In this document: piece by piece, positions 9,958 to 19,109 of the stretch | Layout of the letters: each line of letters starts with the position of its first letter | Position numbering within the stretch: position 1 is the stretch's first letter | Source of the DNA: Arsenophonus sp052174455 | GTDB lineage: Bacteria; Pseudomonadota; Gammaproteobacteria; Enterobacterales; Enterobacteriaceae | Assembly (NCBI GenBank): GCA_052174455.1 | Contig: JBQMRP010000012.1 | Span: 62,001-126,000, forward strand | Direction: 5' to 3' | Length of the DNA: 64,000 nt | The notes under the pieces: generated by a model | The model's input: only the letters and a program-made list of their open reading frames with translations | Database searches by the model: none | Told to the model about the DNA's origin: nothing | Translations under genes and position numbers: made by a program

Positions 9958-10637
9958 AAATATTTTTTCTCAATTAAGGCGGTATTTTTATTTAGAACCG
10001 CCTATATTATCTGTTTTCAACTAATATAATTAATATATTCAGTTGAATAATAGTTGCTGCAAGAATTAATAAAAATCTATGAAATTTCTGTTATGGCCCG
10101 ACTCAAATATCTTGAACACAAGAAACCTATAGTGCAGTTTGGTAGGTAATATAGTAAGAAGATTCTGTTAATGAACAGATAAAATTATTTTCGTTAGAAT
10201 AAAAACACTTAAATTAATCATATAATAAAAAGTATCAAATATATTATAAATCGAGATTAGTTTGTTGTTTCTACTTAAATTAGTATCTAGCTATTTGGAT
10301 CTCTCTCTTGGTCTAAAAAAAAGAAAAATCAGCGGACGGGGAATTTTTCATATTACGTAAACCATGTTTATTCCAATTATTTTCGCCACCAATTATAAAA
10401 TACGAGATTTATTGATATCTATCAGATAATCTAACGCTAAATTTTGCCGGTAATGTGATAATAATTAGCTATTATGTGATATATTTCAGTCATTTTTGAA
10501 AAAAAAGTGTAAGTATACTACCTTAGTCATTACAATACCTAACAATAGGTGGTTGCGGCAAAAAATATTGTTTACTAAAATATCGCCAAAGAACCAATAT
10601 TTATTGAATATCATACATTATATGACTTGGAGTAAAA
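9958..10637. other. Intergenic region between divergent secA and dciA-like gene
   Basis: The stretch is AT-rich without an intact frame. It contains the secA leader hairpin at 9977-10003. I looked on the minus strand for a SecM-type arrest sequence (FxxxxWIxxxxGIRAGP) and found none. Confidence 0.6.
9977..10003 (-). promoter_or_regulatory. GC-rich hairpin in the secA 5' leader
   Basis: The stem AGGCGGT/ACCGCCT (9977-9983 and 9997-10003) encloses a 13-nt AT loop and ends about 20 bases upstream of the secA ATG. It stands out in a leader that is otherwise almost pure A/T. There is no T-run on either side. It sits where the E. coli secM-secA intergenic hairpin controls access to the secA start, but equivalence is only inferred. 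Confidence 0.35.
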
Positions 10638-11135
10638 ATGCGCGATAGTTATCCACAATCTTTAAATTTCTTATTAAGAATAAGTAATTTTAATTCAAAT
10701 ATCTTACAATCTATTCAAGAGCGCACACAGGCATTAATTAAACTTAATAATACTGTCATCAGTCTACTTCCTATCGAGTTAAATGATTGGTGTCGAGTTG
10801 CCAATTATCGTCAACATATTCTTATTCTAGAAGTTACAAATGCTAACCGAAAAGTACGACTAAACTATGAACTTCCTGTGCTACTCTCAACATTACGTAA
10901 CACTATTTTACCATCTTTATCTTCAATTAAGATAAAGATTAATCCTTCATTATCATCTAAAAATTCAAAAAATTGCTTATTAATTCAGAAAATAGATATA
11001 AAACCATCAAAACAAATAATAAACAAACTAAGCAAAGAGAGTGCAAAGACAATTCATAATCTAGCAAAAAGAAGTCCAAAAAAACTAAAGGATAAATTAG
11101 AGCGTCTAGCTGCATTAGCTGGAGAGAACACCTAA
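10638..11135 (+). CDS. dciA: DciA-like DUF721 protein
   Basis: This 165-residue protein has the DUF721 pattern: an N-terminal helix with repeated L/I, LLPIELNDWCRVANYRQHILILEVTNANRKVRLNYELPVLLSTLR (written here in parts: LLPIEL, WCRVANY, LILEV, LPVLLSTLR), then a Lys/Ser/Asn-rich C-terminal tail. DUF721 proteins of the DciA type recruit or operate the replicative helicase DnaB in bacteria that lack the phage-derived DnaC. From memory, a DUF721 gene divergent from secA and next to lpxC is common in gammaproteobacteria. The upstream spacing AGTAAAA is a weak ribosome binding site (GGAGTAAAA, 8 bases from ATG). Whether it is the active loader here depends on whether dnaC exists elsewhere in the genome. 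Confidence 0.7.
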   Translation: MRDSYPQSLNFLLRISNFNSNILQSIQERTQALIKLNNTVISLLPIELNDWCRVANYRQHILILEVTNANRKVRLNYELPVLLSTLRNTILPSLSSIKIKINPSLSSKNSKNCLLIQKIDIKPSKQIINKLSKESAKTIHNLAKRSPKKLKDKLERLAALAGENT

Positions 11136-11250
11136 AATTCTAGCAATTAAAGATTAGTTTTTAGTAAAAATCATCGACGAAATATTATAAGAGAAAGATT
11201 AATCCACTAATCTAATATAACATAGAGTATCTTGCTTAAGATAAGATATC

Positions 11251-12168
11251 TCAGATTATTATTGTTAAAGGTGTTTTAAATGCAACTGGCATTTCAGATT
11301 CATCTTCGAATGTGACCATATCCCAAGCAGATTCTGTCGCTAAAACAGCCTGTAATAATTTATTATTCAATCCATGACCTGCCTTATACGCGGTAAAGGC
11401 ACCAATAATATTGTGACCACACATAAATAAATCACCAATAGCATCTAGCGTTTTATGACGCACAAATTCATCTTCAAATCGCAAGCCGTTTTCATTTAAA
11501 ACGCGATAATCATCAATAACAATCGCACAATCAAAGCTACCGCCTAAACATAACCCTTTAGATTGCAAATATTCAATATCACGCATAAAACCAAACGTAC
11601 GTGCACGGCTAATATCTCTAATAAAAGATTTTGCTGAAAAATCTAGTTTGTAACGTTGAGTGCTGCTATTAATAGCAGGATGATTAAAGTCGATAGTGAA
11701 ATCTAAGGTAAATCCATTATAAGGCGCTAGTTCCGCCCATTTATCTCCATCTGTAACTCGAACACTTTTTTTAATACGAAGAAATTTTTTAGCACTATTT
11801 AACTCTTCAATGCCTGCATCTAACAATAAAAATACAAAAGGGGCTGCACTTCCATCCATTATTGGAATTTCTGGTGCATCTATCTCAATAATAATATTAT
11901 CAATTCCAAGACCTGCCAATGCAGCGTTCAAATGTTCTACAGTTGAAATACGTACATCATCTTCATTGACCAAGCAAGTACATAGCATGGTATCACGTAC
12001 TGATTTTGCCTTAGCTGGGAAGTTAACTGGTGGATTTAAATCTGTACGGTAGTAGATGACACCGGTATTTGCCGGTGCTGGACGCAATGATAAAGTGACT
12101 TTTTTGCCAGTATGTAAACCGACGCCTGTCGCTTGAACAATACATTTTAGTGTCCTTTGTTTGATCAT
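11251..12168 (-). CDS. lpxC: LpxC, UDP-3-O-acyl-N-acetylglucosamine deacetylase
   Basis: LpxC catalyses the committed zinc-dependent deacetylation step of lipid A synthesis in the cytoplasm. The 305-residue product matches E. coli in length. Zinc ligands lie in VEHLNAALAGLG (His79), and in HKTLDAIGDL (His238 and Asp242), and the catalytic His is in AYKAGHGLNNKLL. The MIKQRTLK start follows an extra in-frame ATG at 12171; I chose the second ATG by homology. It follows ftsZ by about 98 bases at the end of the dcw cluster. Retention shows that the organism still makes lipid A. In E. coli LpxC is degraded by FtsH through its C-terminal tail; the tail here (KTPLTIII) differs from the E. coli APSAVLA end. 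Confidence 0.96.
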   Translation of the reverse strand: MIKQRTLKCIVQATGVGLHTGKKVTLSLRPAPANTGVIYYRTDLNPPVNFPAKAKSVRDTMLCTCLVNEDDVRISTVEHLNAALAGLGIDNIIIEIDAPEIPIMDGSAAPFVFLLLDAGIEELNSAKKFLRIKKSVRVTDGDKWAELAPYNGFTLDFTIDFNHPAINSSTQRYKLDFSAKSFIRDISRARTFGFMRDIEYLQSKGLCLGGSFDCAIVIDDYRVLNENGLRFEDEFVRHKTLDAIGDLFMCGHNIIGAFTAYKAGHGLNNKLLQAVLATESAWDMVTFEDESEMPVAFKTPLTIII

Positions 12169-12266
12169 CATTTTCTCTCACATCGTTAACTATCTTGCTC
12201 AATCCTCCCTCCAAGAGCAGTAAGATACTTTAGCACAAAAAGAAGAGAAACCCCATAAGTTATTAA

Positions 12267-13433
12267 CTAATCAGCCTGTTTTCTTAAAAAAGCAGGAATA
12301 TCAAGATAGTCCGGCTCCTTATTTAATTGTATATTTTGTTTATTTATCACTTTATCAGCAGATTTTTCCTCTGCTAACGGCGTAATAGCTGGTATTAAGC
12401 CTTGCATCTGCTGATAGCAGTGCTCTAGCGATGATTTTTGGGGTGCTTTGTTAGTAATCAACGTAATTTCTGGCCGCTTATTCATACCAATTCCTGTAGC
12501 AACCACAGTCACCCGCAAATCGTCATTCATTTCAGGATCTAGTGAAGTACCAATAACAACCGTTGCGTTATCCGATGCAAATGCACGAATGGTATTACCT
12601 ACTGTTTCAAATTCATCAAGCCGTAAATCAAAACCTGCGGTAATATTAACTAATACACCACGAGCGCCAGATAAATCAATATCTTCCAATAATGGGCTAG
12701 AAATTGCCATTTCTGCCGCTTCTTCAGCTCGATCTTCACCTTGTGCTACGCCTGATCCCATCATAGCATAACCCATTTCAGACATGACGGTACGAACATC
12801 AGCAAAATCCACATTCATTAAACCAGGACGAGTAATGAGCTCAGCAATGCCTTGTACTGCGCCTTTTAGTACATCATTTGCGGCACCGAATGCATCTAGC
12901 AAAGAAATACCGCGCCCAAGCACTTTTAATAATTTATCATTCGGAATAGTAATTAAAGAATCAACATCCTTAGACAGTTCTGAAATCCCTGTTTCAGCAA
13001 ATGCCATCCGTTTTTTACCTTCAAAATTGAAAGGTTTGGTTACAACTGCTACCGTCAGTATACCAAGCTCTTTAGCAACTTCAGCTACAACAGGGGCTGC
13101 ACCGGTGCCCGTACCACCACCCATACCAGCAGCAATAAAGACCATATCTGCCCCATCAACCGCATTATGCAAGGCTTCACGATCTTCTTCAGCGGCATCA
13201 CGACCAACTTCAGGATTCGCTCCTGCTCCCAAACCTTTTGTAATACTATTGCCAATCTGAATAGTTTGTCCTACTGCTGTTTTACGTAATGCCTGGGCAT
13301 CCGTATTAACAGCAAAGAATTCAACACCTTCAATGCGTTCACGCACCATGTGTTCAACGGCATTTCCACCGCCACCACCAACGCCGATGACCTTAATCAC
13401 TGCGTCATTGGTTAATTCCATTGGTTCAAACAT
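12267..13433 (-). CDS. ftsZ: FtsZ, tubulin-like cell division GTPase
   Basis: FtsZ polymerises at midcell to organise the divisome. The frame encodes 388 residues (E. coli 383). The N-terminal AVIKVIGVGGGGGNAVEHM, the tubulin signature GGGTGTGAAPVVAE near residue 104, the T7 loop NVDFADVRTVM, and the conserved C-terminal peptide LDIPAFLRKQAD that binds FtsA and ZipA are all intact. The linker before that peptide is short and Lys/Asn-rich. AGGAG-like GGAGAGA precedes the ATG. It lies 55 bases after ftsA, as in E. coli. Confidence 0.97.
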   Translation of the reverse strand: MFEPMELTNDAVIKVIGVGGGGGNAVEHMVRERIEGVEFFAVNTDAQALRKTAVGQTIQIGNSITKGLGAGANPEVGRDAAEEDREALHNAVDGADMVFIAAGMGGGTGTGAAPVVAEVAKELGILTVAVVTKPFNFEGKKRMAFAETGISELSKDVDSLITIPNDKLLKVLGRGISLLDAFGAANDVLKGAVQGIAELITRPGLMNVDFADVRTVMSEMGYAMMGSGVAQGEDRAEEAAEMAISSPLLEDIDLSGARGVLVNITAGFDLRLDEFETVGNTIRAFASDNATVVIGTSLDPEMNDDLRVTVVATGIGMNKRPEITLITNKAPQKSSLEHCYQQMQGLIPAITPLAEEKSADKVINKQNIQLNKEPDYLDIPAFLRKQAD

Positions 13434-13488
13434 AATCTCTCTCCGTTTTGTGCCTTATATAGAAGCGAAAGATTTGCTTCTTACAAAA

Positions 13489-14748
13489 TTAAAATTCTTT
13501 TCTCAGCCAACTAGTGATTTTATGAAACCAACTATTCACTGATGTACACTTATCTATTTCAGTTTCATTCCCAAGATGAATCTGTTTTCCATAATGCAGA
13601 AGCCCCACAGCTGTGGAATAATAAGGCTCCTGTGCATAGTCCGTTAACCCAATTATATTTAATGGTTTACCGATGCGTACTTGAGTATGAAATACTCTTT
13701 GGGCACATTCAACTAGACCATTAATTTGAGCACCTCCGCCTGTTAGAACAATGCCCGCTGCCAGATGATATTTAATACTTTGCTGACGTAATTGTTCTTG
13801 CAATTTTAAAATCTCGTCATTTACTAAGTTTAGCAACTCTGTATAACGTGGTTCAATAACTTCAGCTAATGTTTGGCGTTGTAAACTTCTTGGTGGTCGA
13901 CCACCTACACTTGGTACTTCAACATTTTCGTCTTTACTAACAATAATACCTAATGCGCATCCATGGCGAACTTTTATTATTTCAGCATCGCTGGGTGGGG
14001 TACCAAATGCATAAGCAATATCATTTGTTACAACATTACCAGCATAGGGTATAACCTTGGTATAGCGAAGTGCACCGCCAGTATAAACGGCTATATCCAT
14101 GGTTCCACCACCAATATCGACGACACATACCCCCAATTCACACTCATCTTCTGTTAAAACAGAATAACTTGACGCTAAACCGGAAAAAATTAATTGATCT
14201 ACTTTTAAGCCACAGCATTCAACTGCTTTAATAATATTTTTGGCCGTATCATTATGGCAAGTAATCAGATGTACCTTGGCTTGCATACGTACACCTGAAA
14301 GTCCTACTGGATTTTTAATTCCTTCTTGATAATCAATCGCATATTCTTGTGGAATAACATGTAAAATTCTATGTTCATCACGAACCCGAACAGATTTAGC
14401 TGTATGCACAACGCTATCTACATCATCTTGAGTAACTTCATCCTCAGAAATAGGTACCATACCTATTTCATTCTGGCAACTAACATGCTTACCAGAAAGC
14501 GCCAGATAAACCGATGATATTTGGCAATCCGCCATCAATTCTGCTTGATCAATAGTTCGTTGCACGCATTTAATGACAGACTCTAAATCATTTACACCGC
14601 CTTTATCCATTCCTCGAGATAGACAATTGCCAAGACCAATAATATTTACTACCCCATCAGGTAGGAGTTCGCCAACCAGCGCAGAAACCTTAGAAGTTCC
14701 AATTTCAAGACCAACTACTAATTTTCTGTCTGTAATTTTAATCATCAT
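13489..14748 (-). CDS. ftsA: FtsA, actin-like divisome protein
   Basis: FtsA tethers FtsZ to the inner membrane and recruits later division proteins. The 419 residues (E. coli 420) contain the actin-fold phosphate-binding loops VGLEIGTSKVSALVGE at the N-terminus and VVDIGGGTMDIAVYTGGAL near residue 208, and the adenosine-motif TGGGAQINGL near 337. The C-terminal amphipathic membrane-targeting helix WFHKITSWLRKEF is preserved. Translation probably starts at the ATG at 14748; an extra M codon follows (MMIKITDRKLVVGLE). It lies between the ddlB-ftsQ frame (46 bases upstream) and ftsZ. Confidence 0.96.
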   Translation of the reverse strand: MMIKITDRKLVVGLEIGTSKVSALVGELLPDGVVNIIGLGNCLSRGMDKGGVNDLESVIKCVQRTIDQAELMADCQISSVYLALSGKHVSCQNEIGMVPISEDEVTQDDVDSVVHTAKSVRVRDEHRILHVIPQEYAIDYQEGIKNPVGLSGVRMQAKVHLITCHNDTAKNIIKAVECCGLKVDQLIFSGLASSYSVLTEDECELGVCVVDIGGGTMDIAVYTGGALRYTKVIPYAGNVVTNDIAYAFGTPPSDAEIIKVRHGCALGIIVSKDENVEVPSVGGRPPRSLQRQTLAEVIEPRYTELLNLVNDEILKLQEQLRQQSIKYHLAAGIVLTGGGAQINGLVECAQRVFHTQVRIGKPLNIIGLTDYAQEPYYSTAVGLLHYGKQIHLGNETEIDKCTSVNSWFHKITSWLRKEF

Positions 14749-14794
14749 TATTTGCCTGTATCTATTCAGTCAACAGTCTCAAAACTATTTCAAT

Positions 14795-16516
14795 TCAGTG
14801 TGTAATAGGTTTGGCTAAAAGTGGTAACCAACCTACCGCAGCACCGCTACCATATCGCAAATCTATGTATCCAATACGTTTATCTGTCATTTGTTTTAAT
14901 AGTGGATAAATCTCAACAAAACGATTTAATCGTTCTTTAATATCCTGTTTACCTATATTTAATCGAATATCATTAGCTAAAATTAATTGCCATGCACGTC
15001 GTGTACTCATTGATACTGACTTAATGCTAAAATTATGGGACGCTAACTGCTGTTGTATAGTACGATACATTTTTAATATTTCTTGCTGACTACCTTGTGG
15101 ACCATATAACTTCAGAAAATTACTTTTAACATTTAGTAATACTGGTAAGCTAAAAATAGTGCCTTCTTCATTAATAAAAAAAATATCATTCCATTTAGCA
15201 TAAGGTTTATATTCCACTAAATGAATTTTTAGTTCATCTGGCCATTGTTTACGTACCATAACTTTCCTTATCCATGGCATAGTTTTTATTTGATTTTGGA
15301 TCGCATTTATGTTTATAGTCATAAAGGTACCCGGCACACCTAGTGTCAATACTGCTTTTCTAATATTATCGTCACGAGTATAATGGCGTTCTCCAGTGAT
15401 AACTAGTTTAGATATAGGAAATCGATTAACATTTTTCATCCAATTTAACACCATCCATACACTCCATATAATGGTACCCAATACTATTAAAAAGAAGATA
15501 ATACCTCCCAAATAAGAACCATTACTTTGGCCTACATTATTTTGACGCTCTTTAGTTTTTTTATTATGAATATTCAGTGATGCCTGCGGCATATTACACT
15601 CCGCCAATTCCAAAATCTTTTTAACTAACTGTGAAAAACTCATTCCTGCTTGTTTTGCAGCCATAGGTACCAAACTATGATCAGTCATGCCAGGTGAGGT
15701 ATTGATTTCTAATAAATAAAAAATACCATTATGATCTCTCATGAGATCAACGCGTCCCCAACCAGTACAACCAACCGCCTTATAAGCCGCTAGCGCTAAT
15801 TTATTCAATTGTTCTTCTTCTTTAGTTTTCAATCCACTAGGACAGAAATATTGTGTTTTATTAGAAACATATTTAGCATCATAATCAAAAAAAACACTTC
15901 CCGGTTGAATACGAATTGATGGCAGAACCTGTTCTCCTATAATTGCCACAGTATATTCAGGTCCATTTAGCCATTTCTCAATCAGCGCATCTTTGTCATA
16001 ATGAAAAGCAAATTCGAGAGCTGTTCTTAATTCGGTCAAACTTATTACTTTTTTCATACCAAGACTTGAACCTTCAAGACTTGGTTTAACAATAAGCGGT
16101 AATTTCAAATGAGAAACGAACTTAAAAAGCATTTCATCTGACATCATTGCTAGCTGTTGTTTATTTAGGGCTATATAGGATGAAACCGGCAAACCTATCC
16201 CCGCCCATAACTGTTTTGTACGTAATTTATCCATTGAAAGTGATGAAGCTAAAACACCACTACCGGTATAGGGTAAACCTAAAAATTCTAAAACACCTTG
16301 CACCGTACCATCTTCACCACCACGTCCATGTAAAGCAATAAAAACTCTATTATAACCAGCTTCTTTTAATTTAATAACAGCAAAATATTTAATATCAACT
16401 GGATAAGCATCTATTCCAGCGTCACATAAGGCATTTACTACCGCCTCACCAGATTGCAGTGACACTTCTCTTTCAGCCGAATTTCCGCCTAAAAGTACAG
16501 CAACTTTATCAGCCAT
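14795..16516 (-). CDS. ddlB-ftsQ: DdlB-FtsQ fused reading frame (D-Ala-D-Ala ligase + divisome protein FtsQ)
   Basis: One 573-codon frame covers two normally separate genes. Residues 1-308 are DdlB, the ATP-grasp ligase making D-Ala-D-Ala (E. coli 306): AVLLGGNSAEREVSLQSG, FIALHGRGGEDGT, IVKPSLEGSSLGM and EINTSPGM are intact. Residues 309-573 are FtsQ (265; E. coli 276): cytoplasmic tail, one transmembrane helix (GGIIFFLIVLGTIIWSVWMV), POTRA domain (LVITGERHYTRDDNIRKAVL) and the FtsB-binding end YIDLRYGSGAAVGW. In E. coli ddlB ends with TAA just before the ftsQ ATG. Here the junction reads GAG TGT AAT ATG, so the TAA at 15596-15594 is out of frame after a net +2 change. The ftsQ ATG (15592) and a GGAG before it remain, so free FtsQ may still be made. 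A sequencing indel is the main alternative. Confidence 0.9.
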   Translation of the reverse strand: MADKVAVLLGGNSAEREVSLQSGEAVVNALCDAGIDAYPVDIKYFAVIKLKEAGYNRVFIALHGRGGEDGTVQGVLEFLGLPYTGSGVLASSLSMDKLRTKQLWAGIGLPVSSYIALNKQQLAMMSDEMLFKFVSHLKLPLIVKPSLEGSSLGMKKVISLTELRTALEFAFHYDKDALIEKWLNGPEYTVAIIGEQVLPSIRIQPGSVFFDYDAKYVSNKTQYFCPSGLKTKEEEQLNKLALAAYKAVGCTGWGRVDLMRDHNGIFYLLEINTSPGMTDHSLVPMAAKQAGMSFSQLVKKILELAECNMPQASLNIHNKKTKERQNNVGQSNGSYLGGIIFFLIVLGTIIWSVWMVLNWMKNVNRFPISKLVITGERHYTRDDNIRKAVLTLGVPGTFMTININAIQNQIKTMPWIRKVMVRKQWPDELKIHLVEYKPYAKWNDIFFINEEGTIFSLPVLLNVKSNFLKLYGPQGSQQEILKMYRTIQQQLASHNFSIKSVSMSTRRAWQLILANDIRLNIGKQDIKERLNRFVEIYPLLKQMTDKRIGYIDLRYGSGAAVGWLPLLAKPITH

Positions 16517-18023
16517 AATACTTTCTCTTATCTCTTAGTATTGGCCGTAAATCTGTATCAGCCAAATTACGTGCTATTTTTCCGATATTGCCAGCTCCCT
16601 GTATAAGTATTAGGTCGTTGTCTTCTATAATTTGTGCTAATGTTTCGCTAATTTGGTTGTGCTCAAAGACAAAAATAGGATCTAATTTGCCTCGATTGCG
16701 AATTGTTCGACATAATGATCGACTATCTGCGCCAGAGATAGGTTCTTCTCCTGCCGGATAGACATCTAGCATTAACAATACATCAACCTGCTCTAAAATA
16801 TTAGCAAAATCATCATATAAATCACGTGTACGAGTATATCTATGTGGTTGAAAAACCATTACGATACGTTTATCTGGCCATCCTTCTTTTGCTGCTTTAA
16901 TAGTAGCATTAACTTCTGTTGGATGGTGACCATAATCATCAACCAGCATAACACTACCTTTTTTTCCATTAACATCAGATAAAAGAAAATTACCTAAGAA
17001 ATCAAAACGTCGCCCCGTACCTTGAAATTTTTCTAGTGCAGTTAAAATAGCACTATCATCAATTCCTTCTTCAGTTGCTACTGCAATAGCCGCAGTAGCA
17101 TTTAATGCATTATGACGCCCAGGTATATTTAAGGTAAAAGCTAAATCAGATCGATTTTCTCGTGCTACAGTAAAGAAATTTTTATTTCCGCGTTGCGTAT
17201 AAGATATAATGCGGAGATCTGCGTCATCACTAAAGCCATAAGTAGTAATATAACGCCCTATTTGAGGTAGTAACGAACGCACAACAGGATCATCAATACA
17301 TAAGACCGCCCGACCATAAAATGGCAGATTGTGCAAGAAACTGATGAAAGTCTGTTTTAATTTCTCAAAATCATCATCATAAGCTTTCATGTGATCTGCT
17401 TCAATATTGGTTATAACAGCAACTAGTGGTTGCAAATGCAAGAAAGAAGCATCACTCTCATCAGCCTCTGCAATTAAATAGCGACTAGTCCCTAAACGTG
17501 CATGTACCCCTGCTGCTTTTACTAATCCCCCATTGATAAAAGTTGGATCTAAACCGGCTTGTGCATAAATGCTAGCAATTATAGCGGTAGTCGTTGTTTT
17601 TCCATGAGTTCCTGAAATAGCAATCCCATAACGAAAACGCATCAATTCCGCTAACATTTCAGCGCGTTGAATAACTGGAATACCAGCTTCGCGTGCAGCA
17701 ATAATTTCTAGATTATCCGCAGCTATTGCCGTAGATACGACAACAACGCAAGCATTTGCAACATTTTCTGGTTGGTGATTAAAATAAATTTTTGCACCAA
17801 GCTCTATTAATTGCTCAGTAACTGTATTAGGCAATAAATCAGAACCACTAATTTCATAACCTTCGTTAACCAATACTTCAGCAATACCGCCCATCCCAGC
17901 ACCAGCAATGCCAACAAAATGGATATGCCTAACCCGACGCATTTCAGGTACTTTTGCTCTTAATTTGGCTAATTGTTGTCTATTCACTTTATTTTTCACT
18001 GTTTCTATTGATGATTTCAACAT
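16509..18023 (-). CDS. murC: MurC, UDP-N-acetylmuramate--L-alanine ligase
   Basis: MurC adds the first amino acid of the peptidoglycan stem to UDP-MurNAc in the cytoplasm. The Rossmann start HIHFVGIAGAGMGGIAEVL, the ATP loop SGTHGKTTTTA near residue 125, EADESDASFLHLQP, and VDDYGHHPTEV are present. Family length (E. coli 491) fits a GTG start at 17987 (VNRQQLAKLR...). An ATG at 18023 and a TTG at 18029 extend it by 12-14 residues; none has a good ribosome binding site, so the start is uncertain. The gene overlaps ddlB by 8 bases and follows murG closely. The E. coli GIGGAGMGG is GIAGAGMGG here, a mild change in the nucleotide loop. Confidence 0.95.
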   Translation of the reverse strand: MLKSSIETVKNKVNRQQLAKLRAKVPEMRRVRHIHFVGIAGAGMGGIAEVLVNEGYEISGSDLLPNTVTEQLIELGAKIYFNHQPENVANACVVVVSTAIAADNLEIIAAREAGIPVIQRAEMLAELMRFRYGIAISGTHGKTTTTAIIASIYAQAGLDPTFINGGLVKAAGVHARLGTSRYLIAEADESDASFLHLQPLVAVITNIEADHMKAYDDDFEKLKQTFISFLHNLPFYGRAVLCIDDPVVRSLLPQIGRYITTYGFSDDADLRIISYTQRGNKNFFTVARENRSDLAFTLNIPGRHNALNATAAIAVATEEGIDDSAILTALEKFQGTGRRFDFLGNFLLSDVNGKKGSVMLVDDYGHHPTEVNATIKAAKEGWPDKRIVMVFQPHRYTRTRDLYDDFANILEQVDVLLMLDVYPAGEEPISGADSRSLCRTIRNRGKLDPIFVFEHNQISETLAQIIEDNDLILIQGAGNIGKIARNLADTDLRPILRDKRKYYG

Positions 18024-18041
18024 TTTCAATACAAATCGATT

Positions 18042-19109
18042 TTATTTAGCAACTTCAATTAAGGTTTCCGCTACACGTTTAGTTGCATCTGTAATCGATA
18101 TCGCTCGTGCTTTTTTTGCCATATCCAATAACTGTGGGCGCGACCATTGTCCTAATAGCTTTACCAGCGTGTTTGTTGAAAATTGTGGTTGCTCAATAAT
18201 TTTCGCTGCTCCAGCCGTTTCTAATGGTAACGCATTCCAATACTGTTGCCGATCTTTATGCTGGAATGGAACAAAAATTGCTGGTAAGCCTGCGGCAGCA
18301 ATTTCACTAACCGTTAAAGCACCTGCGCGACAAACGATGATATCAGCCCAGGCATAAGCCTTAGCTACATCATCAATAAATTCAGTTACTTTATAAGTAT
18401 CTGATTTACCACATAACTTTTTATATAAAGTTTCTGTCATTTGCTGAGCACCTTTGCCTGCTTGATGCCAAATGATCACTTTTCCATCTAATTGAGCCGC
18501 AACTTCGGGTAATATTTGGTTTAAAATTGTTGCCCCTTGACTACCACCTATAACTAAAATTCGAATAGAACCATCACGATCAATTAAACGTTCTTCAGGT
18601 TCAGGTATAGCTAACACCGCCTCACGAACTGGGTTTCCGACTACCGTAGCATTAGAGAATGAACTTGGAAATGCTTGTAAAACACGCTTGGCAATTTTAG
18701 CCAACCAACGATTAGTTAAGCCTGGTATTCCATTTTGCTCATGTAGTACAATTGGAATATTAGATAACCATGCAGCAATACCGCCCGGACCAGAAACATA
18801 TCCTCCCATACCTAATACAACATCAGGTTGATAACGCTGTATAATCATTTTCGCTTGTTTTATTGCTTTAATAACTTTAAACGGTGCTAGCAGGACTGCT
18901 TTGATACCTTTACTACGTAAACCTGAAATTTTTATAAATTCAATTTCGATGCCATGCTTAGGAACTAAATCTGCTTCCATTCGATCAGCGGTTCCTAACC
19001 AACGAACATCCCAGCCTTGTAGTTTTAGATAATTAGCTACTGCTAGTCCTGGAAAAACATGCCCTCCAGTACCGCCTGCCATCACTAGTAGGCGTTTTGG
19101 TTGGCTCAT
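18042..19109 (-). CDS. murG: MurG, lipid II synthase (GlcNAc transferase)
   Basis: MurG transfers GlcNAc from UDP-GlcNAc to lipid I on the inner face of the cytoplasmic membrane. The 355 residues match E. coli. Glycine-rich motifs LVMAGGTGGHVFPGLA (N-domain) and VIGGSQGATILNQ (C-domain) and the sugar-nucleotide motif VCRAGALTVSEIAAAGLPAIFVPF with FQHKDRQQYWNA are all present. The ATG is preceded by AAGGAGAAC, one of the better ribosome binding sites in the cluster, and overlaps the ftsW stop by four bases (ATGA-type coupling). Confidence 0.97.
   Translation of the reverse strand: MSQPKRLLVMAGGTGGHVFPGLAVANYLKLQGWDVRWLGTADRMEADLVPKHGIEIEFIKISGLRSKGIKAVLLAPFKVIKAIKQAKMIIQRYQPDVVLGMGGYVSGPGGIAAWLSNIPIVLHEQNGIPGLTNRWLAKIAKRVLQAFPSSFSNATVVGNPVREAVLAIPEPEERLIDRDGSIRILVIGGSQGATILNQILPEVAAQLDGKVIIWHQAGKGAQQMTETLYKKLCGKSDTYKVTEFIDDVAKAYAWADIIVCRAGALTVSEIAAAGLPAIFVPFQHKDRQQYWNALPLETAGAAKIIEQPQFSTNTLVKLLGQWSRPQLLDMAKKARAISITDATKRVAETLIEVAK

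Noticed and set aside
12784..13260. 158-codon plus-strand frame
   Set aside because: It is antisense to ftsZ with a Ser/Pro/Ala-rich composition typical of a shadow frame.
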